Assembly (NCBI GenBank): GCA_000934455.1 | Contig: JXUT01141747.1 | Span: 1-25,814 of the forward strand | DNA length: 25,814 nt | Reading direction: 5' to 3' | Source: Apostichopus parvimensis | Taxonomy: Eukaryota; Echinodermata; Holothuroidea; Aspidochirotida; Stichopodidae | Program-made: the position numbers and the translations under genes | Shown here: one piece after another, positions 9,010-20,953 of the stretch | Position numbering within the stretch: the stretch's first letter is position 1 | Layout: the number at the start of each line of letters is the position of its first letter | Notes under the pieces: generated by a model | Database searches by the model: none | What the model saw: only the letters and a program-made list of their open reading frames with translations | Told to the model about the DNA's origin: nothing

Positions 9010-9860
9010 CGACTTGAACAAGTCAAGCAAAGTCAACAATTTTCATCTAGGCTAGGCCTTCTTTTAATAAATAAAGCTATAACGACTTAAGAAATTCCAG
9101 ACTTTGTTCGCCGTTCAGTGATTGGCAACTTTACTAGTCGGTAACCTTGCGTCCTATCAGGCATTGTTCTGATAGCGGCACGTTACAACTTTCATGTATG
9201 TGTAGACCCTCTATCGTATATCATTATACTGAACTATAGAATCAACTTTAGCAAATCTCGAATTTGTCATTAAATGATAAAAAAAAACTGTGATATTAGG
9301 CAATCACGTGTCCTACCAAGCACTGCTGTGATAGCACGTAATACATATCATGTTGGATATGTGTAGGCCCTCCATTTCCTTCATAGATGTTTTTACTAAA
9401 TTAATCGACTTTATCAATTCCAGACATTGTTTGCCTCTTCACTGATGGACAACTGTTCTGGTAGGTTACCATGGGTACCAGTTGGCATTGTTGTGGTAGC
9501 ATGCAACAACTATTATGTAGTCTATTCTTCTTTCACTCTACTAACCAGAAATCGACTTTAGCAAGTCAGCGCTTTGTTTGTCGTTAGCTTATGGACCACT
9601 GTACTGATAAGTATCCATGCGTCCTACCAGACACCATAGATATGTTATAGCTCCACAGCAAACCCTGCCAGATACTGCGTTGGTAACACGCAACATATAC
9701 CTAGTATAATGTGTTTACATTATACTAACTAGCAATCGACTTGAGCAAGTCAAGACATTGTTTGCCGTTAGCTGGGGAACAACTACACTAGTAGGAAGCC
9801 ATGCATCCTACCAGGCACTGCTGTGGTATCACGTAACAAATATCATGTAGACTAGGGAAT
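9010..9860. repeat. Degenerate tandem array of about 150-185-bp units
   Basis: A motif like cgactt(t/g)agcaagtc(a)agacattgtttg recurs at about 9083, 9242 (weak), 9406, 9553 and 9737, with a partial copy at 9010. Each is followed about 70-90 bp on by a second shared block, tcctaccaggcactgctgtg, with variants. Spacings are 159, 164, 147 and 184 bp. The units are strongly diverged, so the array is old. It follows the 310-bp array after about 130 bp, yet the two have unrelated units. Confidence 0.75.
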
Positions 9861-12581
9861 GATAAGTATTACCTCAGAGGATAACTTACCCTCAAACATG
9901 ACAAGAATGCGAAGTGGATCTGTCAGATAAAATCTTTGTTTTGATTTCACATAGTACGTTCACGTCAATAATTTGTCTAACAAACATCAATGCTTGTCAA
10001 GATATGAACTAAAATAAATTCATTTCTCACTCGAGAATAGTAACAAGTTAGTGTTTCTCTCTCTATATATTCTCTTCTGTTTCTGGGGGCGCTCTTGATT
10101 TGGCGTAAATATTTAGTGAGCTTATATTAAAGTGACTTCCTACTAATAAGACATAGCTTATTTTTATGTCAAGAAATTTCTCACCAGATATTCAACATTT
10201 TTAAAGCGACACAATTACAATCATTTTTGTAGTTGGCAACCAAAACAAGCGGGTAAAGTTTTGGTATTTGGGATTGATCTTCCACGCTGCTCGTATGTAT
10301 TCACTTGGAGAGATTCAAATATCAATCTTTTCCTTCATCTATGAATATGTTAAGCTTAAACTTACAGGCCTGTATAAACAAATTCAAAATCGGTACGTGT
10401 GAATCCCTATCACTGTATGCATGTCCATAGCAATTGGCTTATTGGTCTCTCTAAATATACTGTTTCATGAATATAGCTTCATTGTACCTCTCTATTTTAG
10501 GTATTCGCAAAAAGATGTTCATCCGACTTTACTATCAGGGAAGGTATAGAGATAACAGATGTTCCGTGTGTTTACGTAGAATATAGACACACGATGACGT
10601 CACAACAAGAGTATGCACGTGGGCTGTGACGTAATTTCCAGAGGAAACGTTCTCATAAACTCCTTCGTAACCTTAACGAAGTCCATTTATACTCTGACGG
10701 CAAATGCGTGATTTCATGTGACTCATGATTTCTTAATCAATGAACTTTAAAATCTTCAAAAATGTCAGTATTGCGGGTGTAAAAACCAAGTTCAGAATCA
10801 TTCTTTGTTGAGAAATAGTTTTCACATATAACGTTCTTTCACATCACTGGGAATTCTCATATCAATATATTCAGAGCGTATTCGTTCTCTCGGTAATTAC
10901 TGGATAATTATAGTGTTTTTGTATAGCCTATGACAACGTTAATTGGCAAATCACTTAAATGGACCTCTCTCTCATATCTCTATGATTTGACCGATCTTTA
11001 CTTGTCTAGTCTGCAACGGATCAAAATATGTCTGCCATTTTTCTTTCTTTCTCACTATTCTGTTTCTGCTCGGACATAGTCCAAGTTTTCTCTGCAGCTT
11101 GATTACCTGACCCTAACAGGCAAAATGAACCTGATACTCCGTCGCTATTTTCATATATATACTATAGGCTCAGTAAAGACTAATGCCTCATATTTACATT
11201 TGTTTTCTTTACGAGTCGGTTGCTTTACGGATCTTATCGGTCACCGTATCTAATTACGTGTACGGTAGTAACGGAATCTACATTCCTTTCCCACGCCGCC
11301 TAGCACGACTGCCTATTTAGGGTTCTACTCCTATACTCAGGACGGCACGTATGATTATACAGTAGACACATATAGCCTATATGTATACTCATCCTACTAA
11401 TAATAATACCTGCCAATATGCGTATACTGAAATGTACCAGCTGTTGCCCAACGATCTACGGTAGATGAACACTTAAATAACTACATATGTTCGCCATGAT
11501 AAGGAGACACATGTAATTCAGCTGGAAGATTATATACCTGTTTGTAATTCCGGGCCTCCCAGTGAGCTAAACTCTATCTACTGGGCAGCTCAATGAAAGG
11601 CTATAGTTACTTCGGGTTCTTCGTTCTCTGTTTTATGAATAAAAAGTCTGCATTATGGAGAATAATTGCCACACGATTTGAGAAACACTTCTAACACAGG
11701 AATATCGTGATCAGGTGTTCTGATGATGGGGGAGGACAGAAAGGAGGAGGAAGGGAGTGGGGTGGGCAAGGGAGAGAGGGAGGGAGGGGTAGGGAGGAAG
11801 GAAGGAAAGTAGGAAGATAGGATAATAGATTTTGTTAAGTGCTATTTCAGAAGCTTCTACATACTTTCCAGCTTATTCCCAAATATTGAGGTGACCATTC
11901 ATTACTTGATGCACTAAAATATCAAGTAAAGTGACTGCAATTTGTTCCCCCATAGAATTTATACAGTGACGCGAATCAATGATATGATTGGATTCTGGAT
12001 ATCACTGGTAATAATTCGACTCGACGCGACCGTAAAATGAAGTGCCTTGATGGAACTTTGCAGGAGATTAAGTCAATTCAGATTGAATATGAATGCCACA
12101 GTCAGTAAATATGATCTGAGCTGGCAGTAAAAGAAACCCAGTCATTTTATAATTGGAGACCATGCAGTCGTGCCTTCCTAACATAATGTGGGACGGAAAG
12201 CGAGGAACCCTTAGGCATGTAATACGTAGTATACCCCAAACAGCAAGAGCCACTGATCTATATACGCGGTCAGAATATCCAGTTTATCCTGTTTGCAAAT
12301 AAACTTGGATTAAGGAATGTTGACTTGGTAGATTGATGGGAAATAATGAACGTCCAAAAGCTTTGGATTGATCTATACTGCTATACTGCACCAACTGTTT
12401 CTTACATGTCTTAATTACCTCAGCGACACGTCTACTCTTTCTGATCCAAGTAATTACCACATGCTTGACATGTTTGACTATCCTCTGCTCAGACTGGCAA
12501 ACCTCCAGACACCAGGTTGCCTGGAATGCCCTAATATAATGATGACAACGCTAACTAGAACTGCATTTGCCTGCAAATACG
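9861..12581. other. Long non-coding stretch, candidate regulatory motifs
   Basis: No exon could be supported. A compact set of motifs lies at 10595-10634: a full CRE (TGACGTCA, 10595-10602), an E-box (CACGTG, 10616-10621) and a CRE-like TGACGTAA (10627-10634). A purine-only-like tract runs from 11728 to 11821. If the PDZ gene starting at 16867 has a long first intron, this region would lie in or beyond it. Confidence 0.4.
11728..11821 (+). repeat. Purine-rich (GA) tract with G-runs
   Basis: Almost every base over about 94 nt is A or G, with GGGA and GGAA patterns. A segment with GGG-AGT-GGGG-T-GGG-CAA-GGG fits a quadruplex pattern. Such tracts can also adopt triplex structure. This is low-complexity DNA with no sign of coding. 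Confidence 0.8.
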
Positions 12582-12880
12582 CAGTATTGTAGTGCGCGTG
12601 GAGTGCTTGCAGTATTAGGAAGAACTTTTCGGTTGTTCAAGCTGTTATTTTTGGGGGGTGGACAACACACCAGGGAGTGTAGTCATATTGGTACCTACAT
12701 AGTTAGGGCGCTTGTGATCGCTGTGACAAGCTCAGAATAAGATGGCCTCGCAGCTGGCATCTGAAACTGCAAATGTACAGAGACTATATTAAACTTTATG
12801 TTTCAACGTCCAGTCATGTAGGTATCGTTCACTTGAACAGTAATGCCAATATTTTAGCGCGCATGCGCACTACAATATTG
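12582..12880. mobile_element. MITE-like foldback element
   Basis: The outer arms CAGTATTGTAGTGCGC (12582-12597) and GCGCACTACAATATTG (12865-12880) are inverted copies with 15 of 16 matches. A second, inner inverted pair, TACCTACAT (12692-12700) and ATGTAGGTA (12816-12824), supports a foldback of the whole 299 bp. A TA dinucleotide lies at both borders (12578-12579, two bases outside the left arm; 12881-12882 at the right), which hints at a TA-target family but is weak evidence. No transposase is present. The right arm contains GCGCATGCGCA, the NRF-1 type binding sequence. Confidence 0.55.
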
Positions 12881-14160
12881 TAACGACTCTTTTTTGTTCA
12901 GGTCTCTGTAACATTTAGTTTTGCAGATTGTTTTATTTCAGATTTCCGACAGAACTATACAAAGGGGAACAACAAAGACCAAAAACACTGTTCTGAAAAT
13001 AAGCAACCCACAAACCTCCATGTGTCCAACTTTTATAAGTTTCTGGTTAATCTGTAACTGATCGCTACCATCTAGTATTATATACCTCTTTGTGAGTGGG
13101 AAAACACGGCTCAATTTTAATAAACTCTCCTAGTCCCTCCCCCCATAATAAAAACCTTTTACCTCTACTATTGTGCTAAATCTTAAATCCATAGGACGGT
13201 GAGAAAAGTATCCTGGTGTAAAATGTGGTGCCTGATTAAATCATGTTTGTGCCCCTACAGTTCCTTCCTACTCAAAGTTTCTGATTACAAGCCAACATTT
13301 GAACCATGAACTTTACATTGTAAAAGTATGAATTGTTTCCTTGTTCGTCAGTCAGCAAGGGGTTGGAGTTTGACGTCATCATGTCGGATCAAGTTATTTT
13401 AAGGAACGACCCTAGGAATACCTGACGTATCAAACTCCAACCAAGTAAATTACACTTGAGGTGTTGACGTAGCACTATAAACACATAGGAATGCAGTTTA
13501 AAACATGTTCCGACCATTATTATAGAATTGTATTTTTCTTTGATGTCATTGATTGACTTTTAATTGCCTTTATGTATATACTATTCTCACAGTTTAATGC
13601 GATCAATGTAAGTAAATATTTCCCTTTTCAGTTGTTGATGAGGTAAATCTACCCCCATCTTGTGTAACTATTTGTAGTAACGTCTTAAAGGCAAACCTTA
13701 ATGACCTGTTAATGTTCAGACAACATGTACACATCTCGGGCTGTTTGATGGAAACCAAGCTGAAATGATGGCAGAATACATCGCTCTCCGCCGCGATTGG
13801 AAGAGCTTTGCATTCCACAAATGGATGTGATAAGGTTAATCTTTGTAATTCCCATGTAAGAGTTTTGTTCAGGCGATGTAGTGGTATTTTTCATTGCTTA
13901 TTTACATTTCCGATTCTGGTAGCTTCAATCAGGAGTATGCCAAGAGACTTCTTGCTCTCTCATATATACAGTATGCAAGTAATATCTTAAATATTGATAT
14001 ATTTCATATATTGAAATTATTTTGAGCGATATGCTTCTTTAGCATGTTTGGAGGGCCCAGTGAAACATTTACTGAAACAGTTGGCGATCAATGGAAAATA
14101 AATTTCGATATGTCAAGCTTTATATTGATATATTGATTTTATCATATGCATATATTGATG
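12881..14160. other. Non-coding stretch around a hairpin
   Basis: Apart from the inverted repeat at 13361-13442 nothing definite was seen. Two overlapping minus-strand frames at 13603-13894 carry no recognisable domain. Isolated TTGATATA-like words occur near 13993 and 14120-14160, leading into the octanucleotide array. Confidence 0.45.
13361..13442. repeat. Short foldback (82 bp) with CRE palindrome
   Basis: The left arm GGTTGGAGTTTGACGTCA (13361-13378) pairs with TGACGTATCAAACTCCAACC (13423-13442), leaving only a 2-nt bulge (TA on one side). The spacer is 44 nt. The left arm ends in the full CRE palindrome TGACGTCA. It could be a tiny MITE or a transcribed hairpin. Confidence 0.8.
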
Positions 14161-14232
14161 TTGATATATTGATATGTTGATATATTGATATGTTGATATG
14201 TTGATATGTTGATATATTGATATATTGATATA
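14161..14232 (+). repeat. Octanucleotide array TTGATAT(A/G), nine units
   Basis: Nine exact 8-bp units occur in the order A-G-A-G-G-G-A-A-A at the last base. Looser TTGATA words lie upstream (14120-14160). This is simple-sequence DNA. Confidence 0.95.
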
Positions 14233-16759
14233 TTGCTATATTTGATGCGAATCATAAGTGAAATTTCTCCAAGATATGAAAGGGGAAATATTTTTGTAAT
14301 CCGGACTGAAAATACTTGTCTCTAAATAGTCTAATTTAATATATCATTCAATTCTTAAAGCGGCTTAGCATGCAATCTTAAAACGAAGTCAATAGTATTT
14401 CTCTCCGCCTGAGAACGTGTTTTGACCACTTGTGACCTTTTGACATTTAGGGAGCGTATAGTTGACGAATTCCCTGGTCTAAATTAAGAAACCGTCGGGG
14501 CTGCTGGGTACCACATATTTCCCCTAATAACAGGCATACCGAGTATTACTGTGTGCGATTATTCATACCCACTAGCAAGTCATACTCTATACTTTTAAGA
14601 CAGATTTTATTACAAAGTCGTTAGAAGAATAGCTTTCGATTAAATTAATAACATAACAATTATGAGGAGGAAAAACTTAATAAATCACTCACTGTTTGGG
14701 ATATGCAAGGAATGTATGGACAGTTCGAGGTGTACTGTATACGTGAACCCGGGAATATGGGAATCATAACGTACAGACTACATGCACTTAAAACGAGCAA
14801 TGTTGTTTAAATTCTAATGTTCGTATATATCAACTATACCGGCTGTAAAACTTCAAAGTCATAAGACGAAATGTTATTTATTGTAAACGTACTGGTGTAA
14901 CAAGTTGATAAACCACTGCGTATATTAATTTCAGAAGTTTGGTGGTGACATATAGACACCCATATTGTATGGTAACTAAAGGACCTAACGGACAATAGAT
15001 CTATTTTCCTTTGTATTCATATTTCTTTAAATTATTCGTGGCTAACTTTTAAACCGAATACCTTCTTTTCTGTATATCATGTGTAAGAAAATTAGGGACA
15101 GAGCCTCGATTCTAGAAGACGGTACACCACAATGCCCATGACAAACTCCTCCCCATCCCCACCCCAACCACACCCCCGCGATGCATATGCTTTAGTAGCT
15201 GTATGATATCGATCCAATTACCGACAAAAACAATCATTTGATATATGTTGCATGATATATTGTACACATGTTTAAAACGTGTAGGATTAATGATCATGTG
15301 GGCGCTCCAATTAATTATATTAAAGTGAATGTGCGCGAGGTCATGTCCGTTGTGATAACAACATGTCTGTGCAAAATCATGTCATCATTTATGCTCAGTT
15401 TGCTAACCCTGGTCACTGACCCCTCTCCCCCTCTCCTCCCCTCCGCTCTCGATTAATTACTGAAACATTATCCACGAAAATGAGAACTGATAAGAGCTAA
15501 ACTGAACGTATATAGGAATCGTTACAATAAGTGTTGGCTGTATATAGTGTTCGAATCTCAGACATATTGGTATGTGTGTTGTATAACGTTGCCTTGTGAT
15601 GCTGGTCGTGTAAGATATTAATTTGATAACAGATAAGTCCATATGATTAGCTTAATCTCCATAAACACAGAAGCAACATTCCTTGTTTTAAGAACAAATA
15701 CTACCAAAGTTATGTGTGCGTGTGACGTAACTCGTAAACGTCGGACTCGGCTTTGGAGGTCAAATTGCTTCAAACTTATATCGTAATGAAATAATTTACA
15801 ACCTACGCGTATATGGTACGTTTGTTTGGTCACACTGTTAATTAATATCCACGATAAGGTTTAAAACAAGACGAATGTCGTTACCGTGAGAACACGAATG
15901 ACATACCCCATAACTGACCTTTGCCAGCATAGCGACCCATTCCTTAAGTGAGAGATACATCACAATGCAATATAGGTTACGGTACCCATACGAGCATTCT
16001 TAAGACGCTAACGAAGGTGTGTGAGACATCAAAGTAATGCACTACTTGACAAGATATCGTTACCACGATTTCCCGTTCAAAATGGCGCTTGAGCCATGTG
16101 ATACTGTGTAACGCACGCATATATATATATATATACACACACACACTTTTCAATTTCCTTGCAATTTTGTTTTATTAGTAGGTAATCTATTAAGCACCTT
16201 AGCACAATCCTTACAATGTTTCTTTCTTTTTTTAGGCTAGCCTTCGGTAAAATCTTTCTACCATGACATTAATAAAGATAACAACTGCTCCTTTTTTTAC
16301 AGCAATTGCAACTAAGTGAAACTGCCTTGCTCAAATTAGACAAACACAATTTGACAGATAGGTTTCGATTTCATTGCTTAAAAAAATCTGATATATGTAA
16401 TGCAGTAGCCTCCCGAAATTTGAGTAGTTTACATAGCCTATACATATAACCTGCATGTAACATAAGCTTTGTAATTAAATTCCAACATTTTAAACCAACT
16501 TGAATAAACACGGTATATATTTCAACATGTGGGCGAATGTATTTTTTGGAGGCTGCAAAAACCCCACAGCCATTGTTTTGATTACCACTATAAACTACCT
16601 TGCTTACGTAGTGTTTCTTATGTTATATGTTTCGCTAGAAATTGATTGCATGCAATTTACCGTCCATATATGATATTTTCATGTGACCACGGTATGTGAT
16701 GTAAACATCTTCGGCTCATAAATTCGGCTTAAATAAATCAATGAAAATACTCGACTTAC
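14233..16759. other. Non-coding stretch, likely within the first intron of the PDZ gene
   Basis: It is downstream of the minus-strand donor at 16759, so if the PDZ gene reads on leftward this is intron 1. I looked for the second half of a PDZ domain on the minus strand and did not find it. Visible items are a C-rich block at 15148-15178 (quadruplex pattern on the minus strand), a pyrimidine-rich block at about 15419-15447, an (AT)n(AC)n microsatellite and the palindrome ATTGCATGCAAT at 16645-16656. Confidence 0.45.
16119..16147 (+). repeat. Compound (AT)n(AC)n microsatellite
   Basis: About eight AT dinucleotides run straight into about six AC dinucleotides. This is a typical slippage-prone simple repeat. 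Confidence 0.9.
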
Positions 16760-16867
16760 ACTAGAGATATAGACTGGTCCAGTGGTACTTCCCTCGACTC
16801 GAAAGCCCCATGGAGGTCCTCCTCTCATCCTCAACCTTATCCTCTCCTCAATAGTTGTTGAAGTCAT
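16760..16867 (-). CDS. First coding exon of a PDZ-domain protein
   Basis: The exon encodes 36 residues beginning MTSTTIEERIRLRM. These are followed by RGGPPWGFRVEG, the beta-1 strand and carboxylate-binding loop of a PDZ domain in its PWGF form, and then GPVYISS, the next strand. It ends at a strong donor, AGT|GTAAGT, in phase 0. The start is well supported: an in-frame TAA lies nine bases upstream (16876-16874) and the ATG has A at -3. A PDZ domain starting at the N-terminus with PWGF is typical of Zasp/PDLIM-Enigma, synaptopodin-2 and Shroom-like proteins, which organise actin and Z-disc structures. From memory, PDLIM genes are also split just after this strand. The rest of the domain (the usual GS-A and GD-I-IN segments) must lie in later exons to the left; none was found in the window, so the gene is partial. 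Confidence 0.75.
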
Positions 16868-19800
16868 CTTTCCTTATCTTCTGTTTCTTTTCCTTCCTCA
16901 GTCTTTCAAAATCGTATCCAAAAGAGGATTATAAAAAATACCCCCAAAGTAACCAAACATTTGGGTGATATTGGAAAGGAGTAGATGGTGTTTCATCTAA
17001 TAATCCATTGACGGGAGGGACAGTCCCTCCTAATAGCAAAGAACATCCCGTAGGATGTACAGGGCATAAGACTAACAAACAGTCGGACGCAGAATGCCAG
17101 GGTTTGGACGGTAACGGCGATGACGTATGTACGTGCTCCCACTAACACATGCCTCACGTGCTAAGCTTAGCGTGAACACTAGCGGAAGGTATTTGTGAAG
17201 TGTTACGGGAGAGAATCTTAATGAGCTATGTTTATGCATATTGAGAGAACAAGATCGTTGGCTGGAGGATGCATGGAGATTCCGTGAGATACCAGAGGTT
17301 GCAGTTGCGAGGTCCATGCATCATCATGGTTGAGGGATAGGTCTATTAACAACTGTACCAGATTAAACGAATTAGTTATATTTCACGTGGTGCAGCCTGG
17401 CATAATTAAAACAGAGTATTGAATTTTAACCTCTGTCATTAGGAATCGTACAGTCAGTGGATATTCTCATCTGTTTAACTAGCTTGACATCTTAATCACC
17501 TAAGATGACAAACTTGAAGTAAGCCGGACTGTGCGAGTCTCTGCTTCAACAAGTTTAAGCCCTTTTATACTCAGTTGACTGCAGTAATCGCTTGTTTGCA
17601 TTCTGACTTAAAATCCCTTAGAATTGGACATTTTAGACCCGTAAAACTTCGTTCTTCAATATCTGTGGCCGGTAAACGGCAATTGGTACTTGAGACAAAT
17701 ATTTGCTAATTTGTAGGATAATGAGTTTAAAATCAATTTGGTATGTTGCAGATGAATGAAAACAATTGATTCATTATACTGGACGTATCGTCATCACACA
17801 AAAATCCCATTTTAGTTTGTTACAGGCAAAATGTTAGTTTTCATCCTCTTTAACACCATTTGTAACAAATCTTTACAGAAAAGTTTTGGATGGAAGAGTA
17901 AAATTGATAAAACAATGGATACGATTAGTTTTAAATGGAACGACAGAAGCATCAGTAAAGTAGGGAATATGCATATCTAAAATTCGAACTTTTTCTATTT
18001 AGATATCTTTTTAAATAGCATTTTATTTTAGGTTTATTACATAATCAAAAGAAGCCGGTTATTCCAAAGTTGCGTCAATACATTACCAAATTTATAATTT
18101 TTGGATGGGTGAGTGGATACTAGTGGCCAACAGTCGCAATTGACGTTATAAAATGTGCTTTGATCGTGCCAATGCACTGAGAAACAGCGCCCTCTCATAA
18201 CCCACACCCCAATACCCAACTTCACATGAATTGATCCATTCTCTATTTATAGAACATCAATACATTTACGCACCCCTGTCCCCTTTCTCATCCAACATTA
18301 CAAAGTAAAAGCAGCAAAAGCAAAACAAAATCATAAATGGAAGATAGAGTATATCCTTAGTATGATGACGTATGTGATAACAAAAGGGTGCATGGAAATG
18401 TTATCCCGATTACGGTTAATAGTTGTTCTCTTTTTACCTCTCAACAGATACCACTTGCACGAGAAAAGATTAATTGTGAAAAGTTTCATGTTGACGTTAA
18501 GTGTGATGATATCATGTATGGTCTGATAAACCAGCCAGGAGCCACAGAGCACCTAATTATCTCATAAACATTACATACTTAGCCATTTTATCTGTCTGTA
18601 AAATTACGCCAAAAGCCGGAAAGTCATAAATCAAGTTTTACTTGTTACTGCCAGTTTCTAAATTACTTTCCTTGTTGGAATTTATTGTCACAACCTTTTG
18701 TTTGCTTATTTCAATCAGAGATTATGCCTCTTTACGTCATAACGTAGATAGGAAATATTGTTCAATTGAATTAAAATCTCCAAATCAAGAATGCACACGT
18801 TAGCACAAAATTTGCAAATTTTAACTTTCTACTAGCTTTTCTGACGTATTCAATACAATTTCTGCAAATTATGCTGCAATATGATTACTTTTCTGTTGGA
18901 ATCAATCAATTTATCTATAATTGAAAAGAATTACATTCTGAAGTTTCTTTAATCCTTTCAAAGCCAAAAAGAATAAAAAAATGGCCAATTAATTGTCGTA
19001 TCTCGAATCAGCAACTTTTTTTTTAAATGAAGAACAACTATTTCGAGGTAGGAACATACCACTCTTTTTCAATTTCCTGACTACATTTGAAATTTCTTTC
19101 AACGAACGATCATCATGGATAAAATATATTTACCATTCAACGGATGTCTTTTCAGTGTTTCCCTCCTTTGACTGCAGGCATTATTTTTATAACGACTGGA
19201 ATAAACTGAAAAATATCAAGGCATTTGTAATTGACATTCTTCCTTGTTTTTCTTACTTTTCTAATTTACTTTAGCCGATTAGGATTTCTTTGATTTAACA
19301 TAGCCTATATTTAACTTCATATCCATGTTTTCATTCCACGAAAATATCAGCTGTGTTCTTATTTCCATCGGTTAGTGACGGTATCTATATGTATAGGTAA
19401 CATAACAACCACAAAAAAAAAACAACATTTGAAGGGCCTAGATTTTTCAGAACATACTGTTAACTGACTTTGTGAGTATAGCTATCCGAATTTTAGTTTC
19501 TGGTATAAACATCTAGGGGCCCAATATGCATGACTCAGGCACCACATGTGGTCCAATGTGTCGATCGTTCCTCTCCGCAGTTATTACATTAGTAAACTAT
19601 ATACTGGTGGGAACCATACTGCTCTACCAGTCACCGTAAGCACGCAGCATGTTCTCGCCAGTCCGCATGGCCTTATATGGATGTGCGATTTGTTCGACAT
19701 AGCAGTACACAAACACTCCGGGGATATGTGCTATCTTCCTGAGATGAGAGCTATACTTAGATCTCTATATACCATCGGTTGTTTAATTAACAGACAGACG

Positions 19801-20802
19801 GGAGTTGATCGCCTAGATAAGAATGAACTTCCGTTACGGCGGATTGCAAACACGTGTGAAAGTCAAACATGTAGGATATAACCATAAACATGTATTTCGT
19901 CTAGTAATGCCTCCCATAGGTAAATAAAAAACAAATCGTCAGCTATTATCCGTCCGATCAAAATGTTTATATATTTCATGGAGGACTATACGTAAGTGTT
20001 CTTTTTTTTAACAGATTACATTTCAGATCGCCACAACGAGTATACGTGAGTATAGAAGAACACTTTAAACGCTCAGTTGATATAAAGTTTCTTGAGTCAA
20101 ACACGAAGCTTAGGTAGTAGGTCCGAAATTTTTGCAATATTATCAAAGTAACCCACTTCAGTCGTTACCTAAAATAACCAAACATATCTGCATTCGCTTG
20201 TCAAAGCTAGCTATTGGGGGGGGGGGGACATGCCAAGAACATCTCCGCGCCTATAACACTGTAAGTACTTACTTTTATAGTTTTAAGTACTTTACTAACT
20301 ACCTTCACCCGTCAACAGTTTTTGATATTAGCAGTATAAAAACCAATTAAGTTGAGTATTCTGTAACATATCAAATCATGATAAAACTACATCCGTGACG
20401 AAGAATTCTGCCCTCAGATTTACGACTCAAGATTTTGAATGGACATGAAGAGCGCCATCTTTATCAAGGCAGCAATTCAGTTTCGAGTTTCAGTTTGTTT
20501 CTGTGTATATATCCTCTTAGAAGTGTTGTATGTATTTGTATGTATTTTAAATCCTCCTACAAGCAGGAACTCGCAAAGAAGCCATCATTGGCTTATCAAA
20601 GCCGCAAGCTGGCCGAAGTCAGTCTCTTAGATTCATATTTAACGTCCATGATTATGAATTGTCAATTCTACTTCCCCATTACACTTCACTACGGAATTAC
20701 CTGAGATTGTATAAGTGAGGATTAGCTTCAGTGTGTAATTTGGATTTGGAGAGAGTAGACGTATTTTGCGGCTCTCTCTCCTTTGCATGGTTTAATGTTG
20801 AG

Positions 20803-20820
20803 GGTTTTGTTAACAAAACC
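20803..20820. repeat. Perfect 18-bp palindrome
   Basis: GGTTTTGTTAACAAAACC is identical to its reverse complement over all 18 bases. It lies about 70 bp beyond the 3' side of the minus-strand tRNA-like relic and could mark a repeat boundary or a dimeric binding site. Confidence 0.9.
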
Positions 20821-20890
20821 GTCGCGCTTGAACTATGTGCTTCAGAAAATTAGTCAACAACTCTGGTAACTGGATGACATACATTAATCT

Positions 20891-20953
20891 TGGAGTGACT
20901 CGAACTCGGGACTTTATGATTGAAAGGCACCGGCGTTAGCCACGTAACACTCC
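20891..20953 (-). pseudogene. tRNA-like relic or SINE head
   Basis: Read on the minus strand, the ends GGAGTG and CACTCC pair over six bases like an acceptor stem, with A as a possible discriminator. The A-box-like TGGCTAACGCC and B-box-like GAGTTCGAGTC lie at tRNA-like spacing. A small stem CTTT/AAAG sits where the anticodon arm would be, but the loop lacks the usual U33, and the total of 63 nt is too short. It is best read as a tRNA-derived SINE head or tRNA pseudogene that keeps Pol III promoter elements. Confidence 0.55.

Noticed and set aside
7945..9860. Tandem repeats as a CRISPR array
   Set aside because: Units are long and diverged with no short identical repeats separated by unique spacers; the DNA is eukaryotic.
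13603..13894. Minus-strand frames tested as the second PDZ exon
   Set aside because: They lack the GS-A and GD-I-IN pattern of the second half of a PDZ domain and begin with no matching phase-0 acceptor.
16960..17130. Hairpins GGAGGGAC/GTCCCTCC and ACATCC/GGATGT as terminators
   Set aside because: No bacterial-type gene or T-run follows; eukaryotic context makes this reading inappropriate.
18993..19274. 93-codon plus-strand frame
   Set aside because: Phe/Tyr/Ile-rich composition typical of translated AT-rich DNA; no domain.
19546..19881. 111-codon plus-strand frame with a CCGCAG before TTATTAC, considered as an exon
   Set aside because: No known domain, no convincing donor at the end, and the length is within chance for 26 kb in six frames.
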